From assembly GCA_002706335.1 (NCBI GenBank), contig PAKZ01000039.1, forward strand, positions 62,001-126,000: a stretch of DNA of 64,000 nt, given 5' to 3'. The position numbers were made by a program, and so were the translations under genes. The notes beneath the pieces are model-generated. The model had not been told where the DNA came from. It searched no databases and was given only the letters and a program-made list of their open reading frames with translations. Positions 9,473-17,629 of the stretch are shown piece after piece. The first letter of the stretch is position 1. Every line of letters begins with the position of its first letter. The stretch is from Ahrensia sp. GTDB taxonomy: Bacteria > Pseudomonadota > Alphaproteobacteria > Rhizobiales > Rhizobiaceae.

Positions 9473-9897
9473 CCGGCATCGGCGGAAAAGCCAGCCGCCT
9501 CGGTACCTGCAATGGCGCAGATTTCGTCATTGTCTGAACTGTCGCCGGTGACGCCGACGGCGCCGACAATCTTGTCCCCGTCCTTGATCAGCACGCCGCC
9601 CGGCACCGCGACGATCTTGCCGCCCGAGACATTGGACAGGCCCTCGAGGAAATGCGGGCGGGTCTCGGCCTGGTTGTGCAGCCAGCGCGAACCAACGCCG
9701 AGCGCCAGCGCGCCATAGGCCTTCCCGGCAGCTATCTCGAACCGCATGAAGGAGGATCTGTCGGAGCGCTGGAAGGCGACCAGGTGCCCGCCGGCGTCGA
9801 GTACGGCGGCGGACAAGGGTTTGATCCCCATTTCCGCTCCCTTGGCGAGCGTCGCCTCGATGATCGTGTTGGCCTTTGCGAGGGACAGTGTCGTCAT
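9469..9897 (-). CDS. GlcG/HbpS family heme-binding-like protein
   Basis: 142-residue protein of the GlcG/HbpS (DUF336) family: MTTLSLAKANTIIEATLAKG, VLDAGGHLVAFQRSD, PGGVLIKDGDKIVGAVGVTG and a final DEICAIAGTEAAG. Members form small alpha/beta oligomers; some bind heme, others accompany glycolate or diol metabolism, so the role here is open. I chose the ATG at 9897, preceded by AGAGAA, over the one 63 bp upstream because the family starts here. It is convergent with the membrane protein gene. Confidence 0.82.
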   Translation of the reverse strand: MTTLSLAKANTIIEATLAKGAEMGIKPLSAAVLDAGGHLVAFQRSDRSSFMRFEIAAGKAYGALALGVGSRWLHNQAETRPHFLEGLSNVSGGKIVAVPGGVLIKDGDKIVGAVGVTGDSSDNDEICAIAGTEAAGFSADAG

Positions 9898-9979
9898 GGT
9901 TCCGGTTCTCTCGGTTGTTGCGGTTTCAGATCGGAATTGCACTGCGCCGAAGCCCGGCAAGGATCAACCGCCGATCTTG

Positions 9980-9995
9980 GGAAAAGTGTTTTTCC
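9980..9995. repeat. Short hairpin GGAAAA/TTTTCC
   Basis: Six-base arms around GTGT in the gap between the GlcG-like gene and phaR. In the minus-strand direction it lies between the end of phaR and the GlcG-like start. Too weak to call a terminator with confidence. Confidence 0.25.
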
Positions 9996-10038
9996 ACGGC
10001 CATCGCACCAACCTGCCGCTGGCGCGGTCATATGCCGG

Positions 10039-10059
10039 TATCGCAGCCGTATGCTGCGA
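10039..10059. repeat. Hairpin downstream of phaR
   Basis: ATCGCAGC (10039-10046) and GCTGCGAT (10052-10059) form a perfect 8-bp stem with a 5-nt loop, 35 bp beyond the phaR stop. There is no U-run, so if it ends the phaR transcript it would be as a 3' stabiliser rather than a classic terminator. Confidence 0.4.
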
Positions 10060-10093
10060 TGCGGCCATGGGCGGTTCTTCGGTAAAGAAATCC

Positions 10094-10696
10094 TTACTTG
10101 TCGAGGGAATCCAGCTTGCGCTGCATCGCGGCGATCTGCTCGCGCATCGACTTCAAATCGTCGGGCGACGACTTCTTCTCCGGCGCCGGTTCGGCCTCGG
10201 TGCCGCCCGCATCGGAGGCTCCGGCGGCGAAGGGCGAGAACATCTGCATTGCGTCGCGGAACATCTCCATGTTGCGGCGCGTCTGCTCCTCGAGCATCTG
10301 CTGGCTGGACGCCATGATGTCCATCGGCGTCTTGCCGACCATCGAGGTCATCTGTTCGCGGATGCGCTCCTGCTCCTTCGAGAAAAGCGCCATGGAATGT
10401 TCCAGATAGCTTGGCAGGACCATCTGCATCTGGTCGCCGTAAAACGAGATCAACTGGCGCAGCACCGAAATGGGAAGCATCGCCTGTCCGGTCTTGCCTT
10501 CCTGCTCAAAGATGATCTGGGTCAGGACCGCATGTGTCAAATCCTCGCCGCTCTTGGCGTCCTGGACGGTGAAATCTTCCCCGTCCTTCACCATCTTGGC
10601 GAGGTCTTCTAGCGTCACATAAGTACTTGTGCCTGTATTATAGAGACGGCGGTTTGCGTATTTCTTTATGACGGTCGGCTCGCCGTTGTCTGCCAT
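10094..10696 (-). CDS. phaR: Polyhydroxyalkanoate synthesis repressor PhaR
   Basis: 200-residue regulator that represses phasin and PHB genes until PHB granules titrate it. The N-terminal DNA-binding domain (IKKYANRRLYNTGTSTYVTL, about residues 9-68) and the following PHB-accumulation domain repeats are clear; the C-terminus is an acidic linker plus a coiled coil (MREQIAAMQRKLDSLDK). Start at 10696 has a GGGAGAG site. It is divergent from phaA, the usual rhizobial arrangement, so the 237-bp gap probably holds operators for both directions. Confidence 0.95.
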   Translation of the reverse strand: MADNGEPTVIKKYANRRLYNTGTSTYVTLEDLAKMVKDGEDFTVQDAKSGEDLTHAVLTQIIFEQEGKTGQAMLPISVLRQLISFYGDQMQMVLPSYLEHSMALFSKEQERIREQMTSMVGKTPMDIMASSQQMLEEQTRRNMEMFRDAMQMFSPFAAGASDAGGTEAEPAPEKKSSPDDLKSMREQIAAMQRKLDSLDK

Positions 10697-10788
10697 GTCA
10701 TTGCTCTCCCGTTTCGGTGCGCTTTTTTGTGCGCGTTCCGTATGCTCAAAATACTAGTGACAAAATCTCGACATATCAAAGCGTTTGT

Positions 10789-10797
10789 TGCACTGCA
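10789..10797. promoter_or_regulatory. Candidate PhaR-type operator TGCACTGCA
   Basis: A short TGC-rich palindrome (TGCA C TGCA) within GTTGCACTGCAGCC, midway between the divergent phaR and phaA genes. PhaR of related bacteria binds TGC/GCA-rich palindromes. Match made by eye only; one site of this length could be chance. Confidence 0.3.
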
Positions 10798-10933
10798 GCC
10801 AAAGGCGTAGGAACAAGAGCTAAATGGCGTTTGCGCGACCAGCGGATTATTGCCGCCATTGTGTGTTGCGCGCCGCGCGATAAGATAACGTAACGACACG
10901 GCATTCGCCGAACAGGAAAAAGGGAGTTTCCTC

Positions 10934-12109
10934 ATGACTTCAGTTGTAATCGCCAGTGCTGCGCGCACACCCGTCGGATCTTTCAACGGCGCTTTCGCGA
11001 ATATCCCCGCCCATGAGCTGGGCGCGGCCGCGATCAAGGGCGCGCTGGAGCGCGCCGGCGTCGAGGCGGGCGAAGTCGACGAGGTGATCATGGGCCAGAT
11101 CCTCGCCGCGGGCGAAGGGCAGAACCCTGCACGTCAGGCATCCATGGCCGCCGGCTGCCCGAAGGAGACGACCGCCTGGGGCCTCAACCAGCTCTGCGGC
11201 TCCGGCCTGCGCACAGTCGCTATCGGCATGCAGCAGATCATGACCGGCGACGCGAAGATCATCGTTGCCGGCGGGCAGGAATCCATGTCCATGGCGCCGC
11301 ATTGCGCGCATCTGCGCGCCGGCGTGAAGATGGGCGACTGGAAGCTTGTCGACACAATGCTCAAGGACGCCCTGATGGATGCCTTCAACGGATATCACAT
11401 GGGCAACACCGCCGAGAATGTCGCGCGCCAGTGGCAGCTCTCGCGCGACGAACAGGACGCTTTCGCCGTCGCGTCGCAGAACAAGGCGGAAGCCGCCCAG
11501 AAGGCCGGCAAATTCAAGGACGAAATCGTCCCCTTCACGGTCAAGACCCGAAAGGGCGAGACCGTGGTCGCGGACGACGAATACATCAAGCACGGCGTGA
11601 CCATAGACAGCGTCGGCAAACTTCGCCCCGCCTTCGACAAGGAAGGCACCGTGACGGCCGCCAACGCATCGGGAATCAATGACGGCGGCGCGGCCACCGT
11701 GCTGATGAGCGAGGAGGAAGCCTCGCGCCGCGGCATCACGCCGCTCGCGCGCATCGTCTCCTGGGCGACCGCCGGCGTCGATCCGTCGATCATGGGCACC
11801 GGACCGATCCCGGCTTCGCGCAAAGCGCTGGAAAAGGCCGGTTGGTCGGTCGGCGATCTCGATCTCGTCGAGGCAAACGAGGCCTTCGCCGCACAGGCCT
11901 GTGCGGTCAACAAGGATCTTGGCTGGGATACGGGCATCGTCAATGTCAATGGTGGCGCGATCGCGATTGGCCACCCGGTCGGCGCATCGGGCGCACGTAT
12001 CCTGAACACGCTGCTGTTCGAGATGAAACGCAGCGGCAAGAACAAGGGCCTTGCCACGCTTTGCATCGGCGGAGGCATGGGCGTCGCCATGTGCGTGGAG
12101 CGGATGTAA
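10934..12109 (+). CDS. phaA: Acetyl-CoA acetyltransferase (beta-ketothiolase)
   Basis: 391 residues. Condenses two acetyl-CoA into acetoacetyl-CoA, the first step of PHB synthesis. Catalytic residues are in family positions: Cys88 ([11 protein letters not shown]), His347 ([16 protein letters not shown]) and Cys377 ([11 protein letters not shown]). The ATG at 10934 follows AAAAGGGAG. Together with phaB, 120 bp downstream, it forms the precursor-supply operon; the PHB synthase phaC is not in this window. Confidence 0.97.
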   Translation: MTSVVIASAARTPVGSFNGAFANIPAHELGAAAIKGALERAGVEAGEVDEVIMGQILAAGEGQNPARQASMAAGCPKETTAWGLNQLCGSGLRTVAIGMQQIMTGDAKIIVAGGQESMSMAPHCAHLRAGVKMGDWKLVDTMLKDALMDAFNGYHMGNTAENVARQWQLSRDEQDAFAVASQNKAEAAQKAGKFKDEIVPFTVKTRKGETVVADDEYIKHGVTIDSVGKLRPAFDKEGTVTAANASGINDGGAATVLMSEEEASRRGITPLARIVSWATAGVDPSIMGTGPIPASRKALEKAGWSVGDLDLVEANEAFAAQACAVNKDLGWDTGIVNVNGGAIAIGHPVGASGARILNTLLFEMKRSGKNKGLATLCIGGGMGVAMCVERM

Positions 12110-12122
12110 GAACAAAAGAACA

Positions 12123-12207
12123 GCGAATAGTGAGTTGCGACTAGGGATCGAGAGGCGAACAGGGAACTCCATCGTCCCCCATTCGCTCCTCGTCATTCCC
12201 TATTCGC
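12123..12207. repeat. Imperfect inverted repeat between phaA and phaB
   Basis: GCGAATAG (12123-12130) and CTATTCGC (12200-12207) are perfect inverted copies at the ends of an 85-bp stretch that also carries related GCGAACAGGGAACTCC and CCCCCATTCGCTCC pieces. It resembles the GAATAG/ATTCGC-type intergenic palindromes I associate with rhizobial genomes. It fills the gap inside the operon. Confidence 0.5.
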
Positions 12208-12229
12208 CCAAAAGAGGGAGGACTATTTC

Positions 12230-12955
12230 ATGAGCAGAGTAGCAATTGTCACCGGCGGGTCTCGCGGCATCGGCGCGGCGATTTCGATCGCATTGAAAGA
12301 GGCCGGTTATTCGGTCGCGGCAAACTACGCCGGCAATGACGAGGCAGCCGCCAGGTTCAAGGACGAAACCGGCATTCCGGTCTACAAATGGTCGGTGGCC
12401 GATTACGACGCCTGCGTCGAAGGCATCAAGCAGGTCGAGGCCGATCTCGGCCCGGTGGATGTGTTGGTCAACAATGCAGGGATCACGCGCGACGGGATGT
12501 TCCACAAGATGACCAAGGAAAACTGGGACGCGGTCATCAACACCAATCTGTCCGGCCTGTTCAACATGACGCACCCGGTCTGGACGGGCATGCGCGACCG
12601 CAAATTCGGCCGCATCATCAACATTTCCTCGATCAACGGCCAGAAAGGCCAGGCGGGCCAGGTCAATTATTCTGCGGCCAAGGCCGGCGATCTCGGCTTC
12701 ACAAAGGCCCTGGCCCAGGAAGGCGCGCGTGCCGGTATCACCGTGAACGCCATCTGCCCGGGCTATATCGGTACTGAGATGGTGCGGGCAATCGACGAAG
12801 AGGTGCTTAAGACGCGCATCCTGCCGCATATCCCGGTCGGGCGGCTCGGCGAGCCGGAGGAAATTGCACGTTGTGTCGTCTTCCTCGCTTCCGACGATTC
12901 CGGCTTCATAACCGGCTCGACGATCTCCGCCAATGGCGGGCAGTATTTCGCCTGA
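12230..12955 (+). CDS. phaB: Acetoacetyl-CoA reductase
   Basis: 241-residue short-chain dehydrogenase that reduces acetoacetyl-CoA to (R)-3-hydroxybutyryl-CoA with NADPH. Seen: the cofactor motif TGGSRGIG (8-15), NNAG (81-84), and the catalytic Ser134, Tyr147 and Lys151 in NISSINGQKGQAGQVNYSAA. QKGQAGQ before the tyrosine is characteristic of PhaB rather than FabG. The start at 12230 follows an excellent AGGGAGGA site. Second gene of the phaAB operon. Confidence 0.96.
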   Translation: MSRVAIVTGGSRGIGAAISIALKEAGYSVAANYAGNDEAAARFKDETGIPVYKWSVADYDACVEGIKQVEADLGPVDVLVNNAGITRDGMFHKMTKENWDAVINTNLSGLFNMTHPVWTGMRDRKFGRIINISSINGQKGQAGQVNYSAAKAGDLGFTKALAQEGARAGITVNAICPGYIGTEMVRAIDEEVLKTRILPHIPVGRLGEPEEIARCVVFLASDDSGFITGSTISANGGQYFA

Positions 12956-13013
12956 TCGTTTGTCGGAAGATCTTTGGGCCCCGGCCTTTCGCGGTGTCTC
13001 GCGTCACATCGTG

Positions 13014-13041
13014 GCTCCCGCAGGCGGTTTGTTGCGGGAGC
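13014..13041 (+). terminator. Strong hairpin after phaB, possible transcript end
   Basis: GCTCCCGCA (13014-13022) and TGCGGGAGC (13033-13041) form a perfect 9-bp GC-rich stem. A second pair, CGGGG (13046-13050) and CCCCG (13063-13067), follows. No U-run is present, so it may stabilise the phaAB message or act with Rho rather than terminate by itself. Confidence 0.4.
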
Positions 13042-13074
13042 GGGACGGGGCTTATCCCACAACCCCGCAGGTGG

Positions 13075-13404
13075 ATGATGGTTGACAGGGCTCTTTTTCT
13101 TCTTCCGGCGTTTTTGGTCCTGGCGGCGCCCGCGCGCGCCGATGTTGTCGATGGCAATTGGTGCTCCGGCGACGGGCGTTCGATCAATATCAATGGAACT
13201 TTGGTGATCATCCCGTCGGGGGTTCATGTGCGGGGCGAATATTCGCGCCATGTTTTCCGCTATGTGGGACCGGCCGACGGACCCGAATCGGGCCACGACA
13301 TTCGCATGTTCCTGAATGGCGACAACATTCTGAGGATCAGGCGCTTCATCGACGGTGTCGAACAGCCCGAGGAAGAGTGGAGGCGCTGCAAGCCGATCGT
13401 CTGA
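13075..13404 (+). CDS. Secreted protein of unknown function
   Basis: 109 residues with a clear signal peptide (ALFLLPAFLVLAAPARA, cleavage before DVVDGNWC). The mature part has two cysteines (WCSGDGRS near the start and RRCKPIV at the end) that could form a disulfide and is predicted to be mostly beta. ATG at 13075 or 13078; GCAGGTGG lies upstream. It is convergent with the ABC-F gene, with 3 bp between the stops. Function unknown. Confidence 0.75.
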   Translation: MMVDRALFLLPAFLVLAAPARADVVDGNWCSGDGRSININGTLVIIPSGVHVRGEYSRHVFRYVGPADGPESGHDIRMFLNGDNILRIRRFIDGVEQPEEEWRRCKPIV

Positions 13405-13407
13405 GGC

Positions 13408-15240
13408 TCAGCCGCCCTCGATCTCCTCGCGCAGCATTTCAAGTTCCAGCCATTCCTCTTCCATCGCGGCATGGTGTGTGCGCTTTTCGTCCAGTTCTCC
13501 GGCGATGCGGTTGAACTTTTCCGCATCCTTGGCGAACAGGTTCGGATCGGCGAGTTTCGTTTCCAGCGCAGCAATGTCTCCGGCGAGTTTCTCGATCTCC
13601 GCCGGCAATGTCTCCAGAGCATATTTTTGCTTGTATGAGAGTTTGCCCTTGCCGGATTGCGATGCTTTTGCAGCGGGTTCGGCTGACGGCTTTGACGCTG
13701 CGGGCTTCGCCTTGGGCTTCGGGGCCGCTGTTTCCGCGCCGCGCTGGGCCAGCATGTCCGAATAGCCGCCGGCATAGGCGATCCAGCGCCCCTCGCCGGG
13801 CCTGGTTTCGTCCGGTGCGATAACGGCGGAGACCGTGCGGTCGAGAAAATCGCGGTCGTGGCTGACGAGCAGCACCGTGCCGGGAAAGCCGGCGACCAGC
13901 TCCTGCAGCAGGTCCAGCGTCTCGATGTCGAGATCGTTGGTCGGTTCGTCCAGGACCAGCAGGTTGGCAGGCCGCGCAAGCGTACGCGCGAGGATCAGCC
14001 GCGCCTTCTCTCCCCCCGACAATTCGCGTACCGGGGTGCGGGCCTGTTCCGGACGGAACAGGAAATCCTTCATGTAGGAGACGACATGCTTCTGCTCGCC
14101 ATTGACGATCAGCGACTGACCGCGTCCATCGGTCAGGAAGTGTTCCAATGACTCGTCGGGATCGAGGGCGTCGCGGCGCTGGTCGAGCATGGCCAGGTCG
14201 AGATTGGCGCCCAGACGAATGCTGCCTTCGTCCGGCTGCAATTCGCCGGTCAGGAGCTTGACCAGCGTCGTCTTGCCCGCACCGTTCGGCCCGACAAGGC
14301 CAATACGGTCGCCGCGATGGACGCGCAGCGAGAGATCATGGATCAGTGTTCTGCCGCCGAGCGTCTTGGAGACGTTTTTCGCCTCGATGACCAGCTTGCC
14401 GCTTTCGCGGGCGTCGGCCGCGGCGAGCTTTGCCGTTCCTTCCGGTTTCTGGTGCTCGCCGAAGGCCTTACGCAGCTCGGCCAGTTCACCGAGACGGCGC
14501 ATGTTGCGCTTGCGGCGGCCGGAGACGCCATGCGTCACCCAATGTTCCTCGCGGACAATCTTGCGGCCGAGCTTGTGGTGCTCGCGTTCCTCTTCGTCGT
14601 GGACCTTGTCGCGCCAGTCCTCAAACTCGGCGAAGCCGGCATTATTCTCACGCAGCGTGCCACGGTCGAGCCACAGCGTGCGGCGTGACAGTTTTTCGAG
14701 GAAACGCCGGTCATGCGAGATCAGCACCAGCGCCGAACGCGAGCGGGCAAGTTCGCCTTCCAGCCATTCGATGGCCGGGAGGTCGAGATGGTTGGTCGGC
14801 TCATCGAGGAACAGGATGTCTGGTTCCGGCGCCAGCGTGCGGGCAAGCGCGGCGCGGCGGGTTTCGCCGCCGGAAAGGCCCTGCGGCGCCCGTTCCGGAT
14901 CGAGCCCCAGTTCGCCGAGCAGGTAATCGGCGCGGAACGGGTCGTCGAGCGGCCCGAGTTCGGCGCGCGCATAGGCGCCGATCGTGTCGAAGCCGGCGAG
15001 GTCGGGGTCCTGCGGCAGGTAGCGGATCGTCGCATTCTTCTCCGTGATCCCCTCGCCGCCGCCCGGCTCCGATAGCCCGGCGGCAATGCGCAGCAGCGTG
15101 GATTTCCCCGATCCGTTGCGGCCGACCAGAGCGATCCGGTCATTTGCGTGGACGGAGAAGGACACTTCGGAAAAAAGCGGTGGGCCGCCGAATGTCAGCG
15201 AGAGATTTTCGGCGCGAAGAAGCGGTGGAGATATGGCCAT
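13408..15240 (-). CDS. ABC-F family ATPase (Uup-like)
   Basis: 610-residue soluble protein with two ATP-binding cassettes and no membrane segments. Cassette 1: Walker A GRNGSGKST (40-48), LSGGETRRAALAR and LFLDEPTNHLD. Cassette 2: GPNGAGKTT, LSGGEKARLILAR and LVLDEPTNDLD. An Ala/Lys/Pro-rich linker and a C-terminal coiled coil (EIEKLAGDIAALETKLAD...) match Uup, which binds DNA or ribosomes. ABC-F proteins act on translation or DNA structure, not transport. The exact subclass is an inference from the C-terminal coiled coil. Confidence 0.92.
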   Translation of the reverse strand: MAISPPLLRAENLSLTFGGPPLFSEVSFSVHANDRIALVGRNGSGKSTLLRIAAGLSEPGGGEGITEKNATIRYLPQDPDLAGFDTIGAYARAELGPLDDPFRADYLLGELGLDPERAPQGLSGGETRRAALARTLAPEPDILFLDEPTNHLDLPAIEWLEGELARSRSALVLISHDRRFLEKLSRRTLWLDRGTLRENNAGFAEFEDWRDKVHDEEEREHHKLGRKIVREEHWVTHGVSGRRKRNMRRLGELAELRKAFGEHQKPEGTAKLAAADARESGKLVIEAKNVSKTLGGRTLIHDLSLRVHRGDRIGLVGPNGAGKTTLVKLLTGELQPDEGSIRLGANLDLAMLDQRRDALDPDESLEHFLTDGRGQSLIVNGEQKHVVSYMKDFLFRPEQARTPVRELSGGEKARLILARTLARPANLLVLDEPTNDLDIETLDLLQELVAGFPGTVLLVSHDRDFLDRTVSAVIAPDETRPGEGRWIAYAGGYSDMLAQRGAETAAPKPKAKPAASKPSAEPAAKASQSGKGKLSYKQKYALETLPAEIEKLAGDIAALETKLADPNLFAKDAEKFNRIAGELDEKRTHHAAMEEEWLELEMLREEIEGG

Positions 15241-15348
15241 GACGGTTTCTGATCGAACCGGAGCCTTCTCCGACGCGCGGAGATAAAATGCAAGAGCAGC
15301 GACACGCCTTCAGACGTGCCGCTGCTTCGTCAAGCGTTCAGCCGATGC

Positions 15349-15603
15349 TTACGGGCACTTCGCGATGAAGACGGTGCCGTCCGGGCGCCGGTAACGGCAG
15401 TTGCCGTCCGCAGCCTTGCCGAGCAGGTAGCCGCCGACACCGCCGATGAATGCGCCGATTGCTGCGCCGCCGAGGTCTCCGGTGGTCACAGCACCGATCG
15501 CGCCGCCGATCGCGGCGCGGCCGGTGGCGGTCTGTTCAGCAGTGGTGCAGCCGGCCAGGGCGCCGACAACCGTAAGCACGGCAATGGTTTTCGTGAGTTT
15601 CAT
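15349..15603 (-). CDS. Small glycine-zipper lipoprotein
   Basis: 84 residues. The signal peptide ends in the lipobox LAGC (Cys19), so the protein is probably lipid-anchored. A glycine-zipper segment (AIGGAIGAVTTGDLGGAAIG...GGVGGYLLG) could insert in membrane, and the tail NCRYRRPDGTVFIAKCP has two cysteines. The ATG at 15603 has a strong AAGGAG site. The upstream sequence holds a perfect CRP-like palindrome and a -10 element at the class II spacing (15630-15672). Confidence 0.85.
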   Translation of the reverse strand: MKLTKTIAVLTVVGALAGCTTAEQTATGRAAIGGAIGAVTTGDLGGAAIGAFIGGVGGYLLGKAADGNCRYRRPDGTVFIAKCP

Positions 15604-15629
15604 GGGCGATCTCCTTTTTTCCCGTTTCG

Positions 15630-15672
15630 ACAATAGGCAACAAATAAAAGCCCAATTGTGACAAGTGTCACA
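15630..15672 (-). promoter_or_regulatory. CRP-like site and class II promoter of the lipoprotein gene
   Basis: TGTGA-N6-TCACA (15657-15672) matches the E. coli CRP consensus core perfectly. On the minus strand it is followed 21 bp later by TATTGT (15630-15635). A start site 7 nt beyond that hexamer (about 15623) puts the centre of the palindrome at -41.5, the class II activator position. The site overlaps the stop codon of the upstream thiamine diphosphokinase gene. Which CRP/FNR-family protein binds is unknown. Confidence 0.55.
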
Positions 15673-16339
15673 CCGGACCCGCCATGTTGTCAAACCGGCA
15701 AATCGCCACAGTGGTTCCCTCGCGCAATAAAATTTCCAATCCGTTTTCCGCGACATTGGACAGCGTCAGCGTCGAGCCGAAGGGCACTTCGACATCGTCG
15801 AGCGGCCATTTGGCGTTCCTGACCGTCAGTCCCGACATGGCGGTGAAGCCCGGTATGGAGAAGAGTGTACCGGCCGGCCAGTCGGGTCGCAGGAGGCGGC
15901 CAGGAAGCAAGGGCAAGGCTTCCTCCAGCCCGGATGTCAGCATGACCCGCAAGGCGGGCCTCTCGATTGCGAGGCTCGTCGCCCCGGCGAGATTGAAGAA
16001 GGCGTGGTCGCTGCGTTCGCCGCCCAAAGCGCCGACCAGCACCACCTCTTCCGCGCCTTCGTCCAGCGCGTGGCGGATGGCGATCTCGCCGTCGGAAACC
16101 GCCTTCTCGCTCGGGTAGCTCTGGCGGCGTATCGTGCTGAAACGCTGCTCCAGCGTTTCGCCGGCGGAATCGAAATCGCCGAGCCATAATTCCGGTTCCA
16201 ATCCAAGCGTTTCGGCATGGCGTATTCCGCCATCGGCGGCGAGCACGCGACATCCGTCGAGCTGGGTCCGGAGCCTGTCGGTCGGCGTCAGGGCGCCGTC
16301 GAGCAGGATTGCGAAGCGGGAATGGGAAGTGGCTGACAT
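15668..16339 (-). CDS. Thiamine diphosphokinase
   Basis: 223 residues. Transfers pyrophosphate from ATP to thiamine to make TPP. Seen: ILLDGALTPTDRLR, the AADGGIRHA and WLGDFDSAGE motifs that bind substrate and magnesium, and GALGGERSDHAFFNL. I chose the ATG at 16339 (MSATSHSRF) because the family starts there; the ATG at 16390 is an alternative, and neither has a strong ribosome-binding site. It is divergent from the TPP-riboswitch-controlled thiamine transporter genes, so import and activation sit side by side. Confidence 0.9.
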   Translation of the reverse strand: MSATSHSRFAILLDGALTPTDRLRTQLDGCRVLAADGGIRHAETLGLEPELWLGDFDSAGETLEQRFSTIRRQSYPSEKAVSDGEIAIRHALDEGAEEVVLVGALGGERSDHAFFNLAGATSLAIERPALRVMLTSGLEEALPLLPGRLLRPDWPAGTLFSIPGFTAMSGLTVRNAKWPLDDVEVPFGSTLTLSNVAENGLEILLREGTTVAICRFDNMAGPV

Positions 16340-16474
16340 CGCCAAGCAGTAGCGTGCGATCAGGGGATCGCCAAGACTCGTTTGAAACATGGCTCGTTTG
16401 AGCCAGGGATCGTTTGACCGCTTTGAATGTTGACCTCTTGAAGTGAGCGCGACGGGCTTCTACAAGGGGCTTGC

Positions 16475-16558
16475 TCTAACGGGGTGCTGCGCATGCAGCT
16501 GAGAGGCGAAAGCTAACCCGTCGAACCTGATCCGGTTTGCACCGGCGTAGGGATTAGA
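16475..16558 (+). promoter_or_regulatory. TPP riboswitch (THI element) upstream of thiB
   Basis: Conserved TPP aptamer blocks in order: GGGGTGC (16481-16487), GCTGAGA (16498-16504), AACCTGATC (16524-16532) and GCGTAGGGA (16545-16553). The P1 ends TCTAA (16475-16479) and TTAGA (16554-16558) pair. The aptamer ends 62 nt before the thiB start, in which no clear intrinsic terminator is seen, so control is probably at translation or by Rho. Confidence 0.95.
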
Positions 16559-16620
16559 CGTCATTTTCCGGTTCCACGGACTACGCGCCTCTATCCCGAT
16601 CTGAACGAAGGAGGTGCGTC

Positions 16621-17622
16621 ATGCACAGACTGACATTATTCGCCCTGTCCACCGCCGTCCTGGCGGGTTTTTCGCATGTCGCGCAGGCACAGGACAAGCT
16701 GACCGTCTACACCTATGAGAGCTTCACGGCCGAATGGGGCCCGGGACCGAAGGTGAAGGAAGCATTCGAAGCCACCTGCGCCTGCGAGGTCGACTTCGTC
16801 TCGGTCGCCGATGGCGTCGCATTGCTCAACCGGCTGCGGCTGGAGGGCGGGCGCACCGATGCGGATATCGTGCTCGGTCTCGACACCAACCTGACGGCCG
16901 AGGCGAAGGACAGCGGCTTCTTCGCGCCCCACGGTCTTTCGACCGATGCGATCGATATTCCGGGAGGGTGGTCGGACGACACTTTCATCCCATTCGATTA
17001 CGGCTATTTCGCCGTTATCTACGACACGGATGCAATCGAGAACCCGCCGACGAGCATGCATGATTTCCTGAAAGGCCGGGAAGGCATGATCGCCATCCAG
17101 GATCCGCGGACCTCGACGCCGGGTCTCGGCCTGATGCTGTGGATCCGCAAGATCTACGGCGACCTGGCGTCCGAAGCCTATGAGGAACTGCAAAAACGCG
17201 TCCTGACGGTGACGCCGGGCTGGTCGGAATCCTATGCGCTGTTCACGTCAGGCGAAGTGCCGATGGTGCTCTCCTACACGACCTCGCCCGCCTACCACAT
17301 GATCGCCGAGGGAACGGATCGCTATCAGGCGGCGGAATTTTCCGAGGGCCACTACATGCAGATCGAGGTCGCGGGCATGACGACCAAGGGCGCCGATAAT
17401 CCGCTCGCCGCGCAGTTCCTCGAGTTCATGATGAGCCCGGCCTTCCAGGACGTCATTCCGGAGACCAACTGGATGTTGCCTGCCGCCGCGACGTCAGAAC
17501 CGCTCGACCCCGTTTTCGACAAAATGGTCCATCCGGAAAAATCGCTGCTGTTCACGCCCGAGGAAGTTGCCGAGAACCGTGAAGCCTGGGTGGAGGAATG
17601 GCTTGAGGTGATGAGCCGATAG
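16621..17622 (+). CDS. thiB: Thiamine ABC transporter, periplasmic binding protein
   Basis: 333 residues with a signal peptide ([19 protein letters not shown]) followed by the family start [19 protein letters not shown]. Further family signatures are [30 protein letters not shown] and [13 protein letters not shown]. It delivers thiamine or its phosphates to ThiPQ. GAAGGAGG precedes the ATG. First gene of thiBPQ, under the TPP riboswitch. Confidence 0.95.
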   Translation: MHRLTLFALSTAVLAGFSHVAQAQDKLTVYTYESFTAEWGPGPKVKEAFEATCACEVDFVSVADGVALLNRLRLEGGRTDADIVLGLDTNLTAEAKDSGFFAPHGLSTDAIDIPGGWSDDTFIPFDYGYFAVIYDTDAIENPPTSMHDFLKGREGMIAIQDPRTSTPGLGLMLWIRKIYGDLASEAYEELQKRVLTVTPGWSESYALFTSGEVPMVLSYTTSPAYHMIAEGTDRYQAAEFSEGHYMQIEVAGMTTKGADNPLAAQFLEFMMSPAFQDVIPETNWMLPAAATSEPLDPVFDKMVHPEKSLLFTPEEVAENREAWVEEWLEVMSR

Positions 17623-17629
17623 AGCCGAA

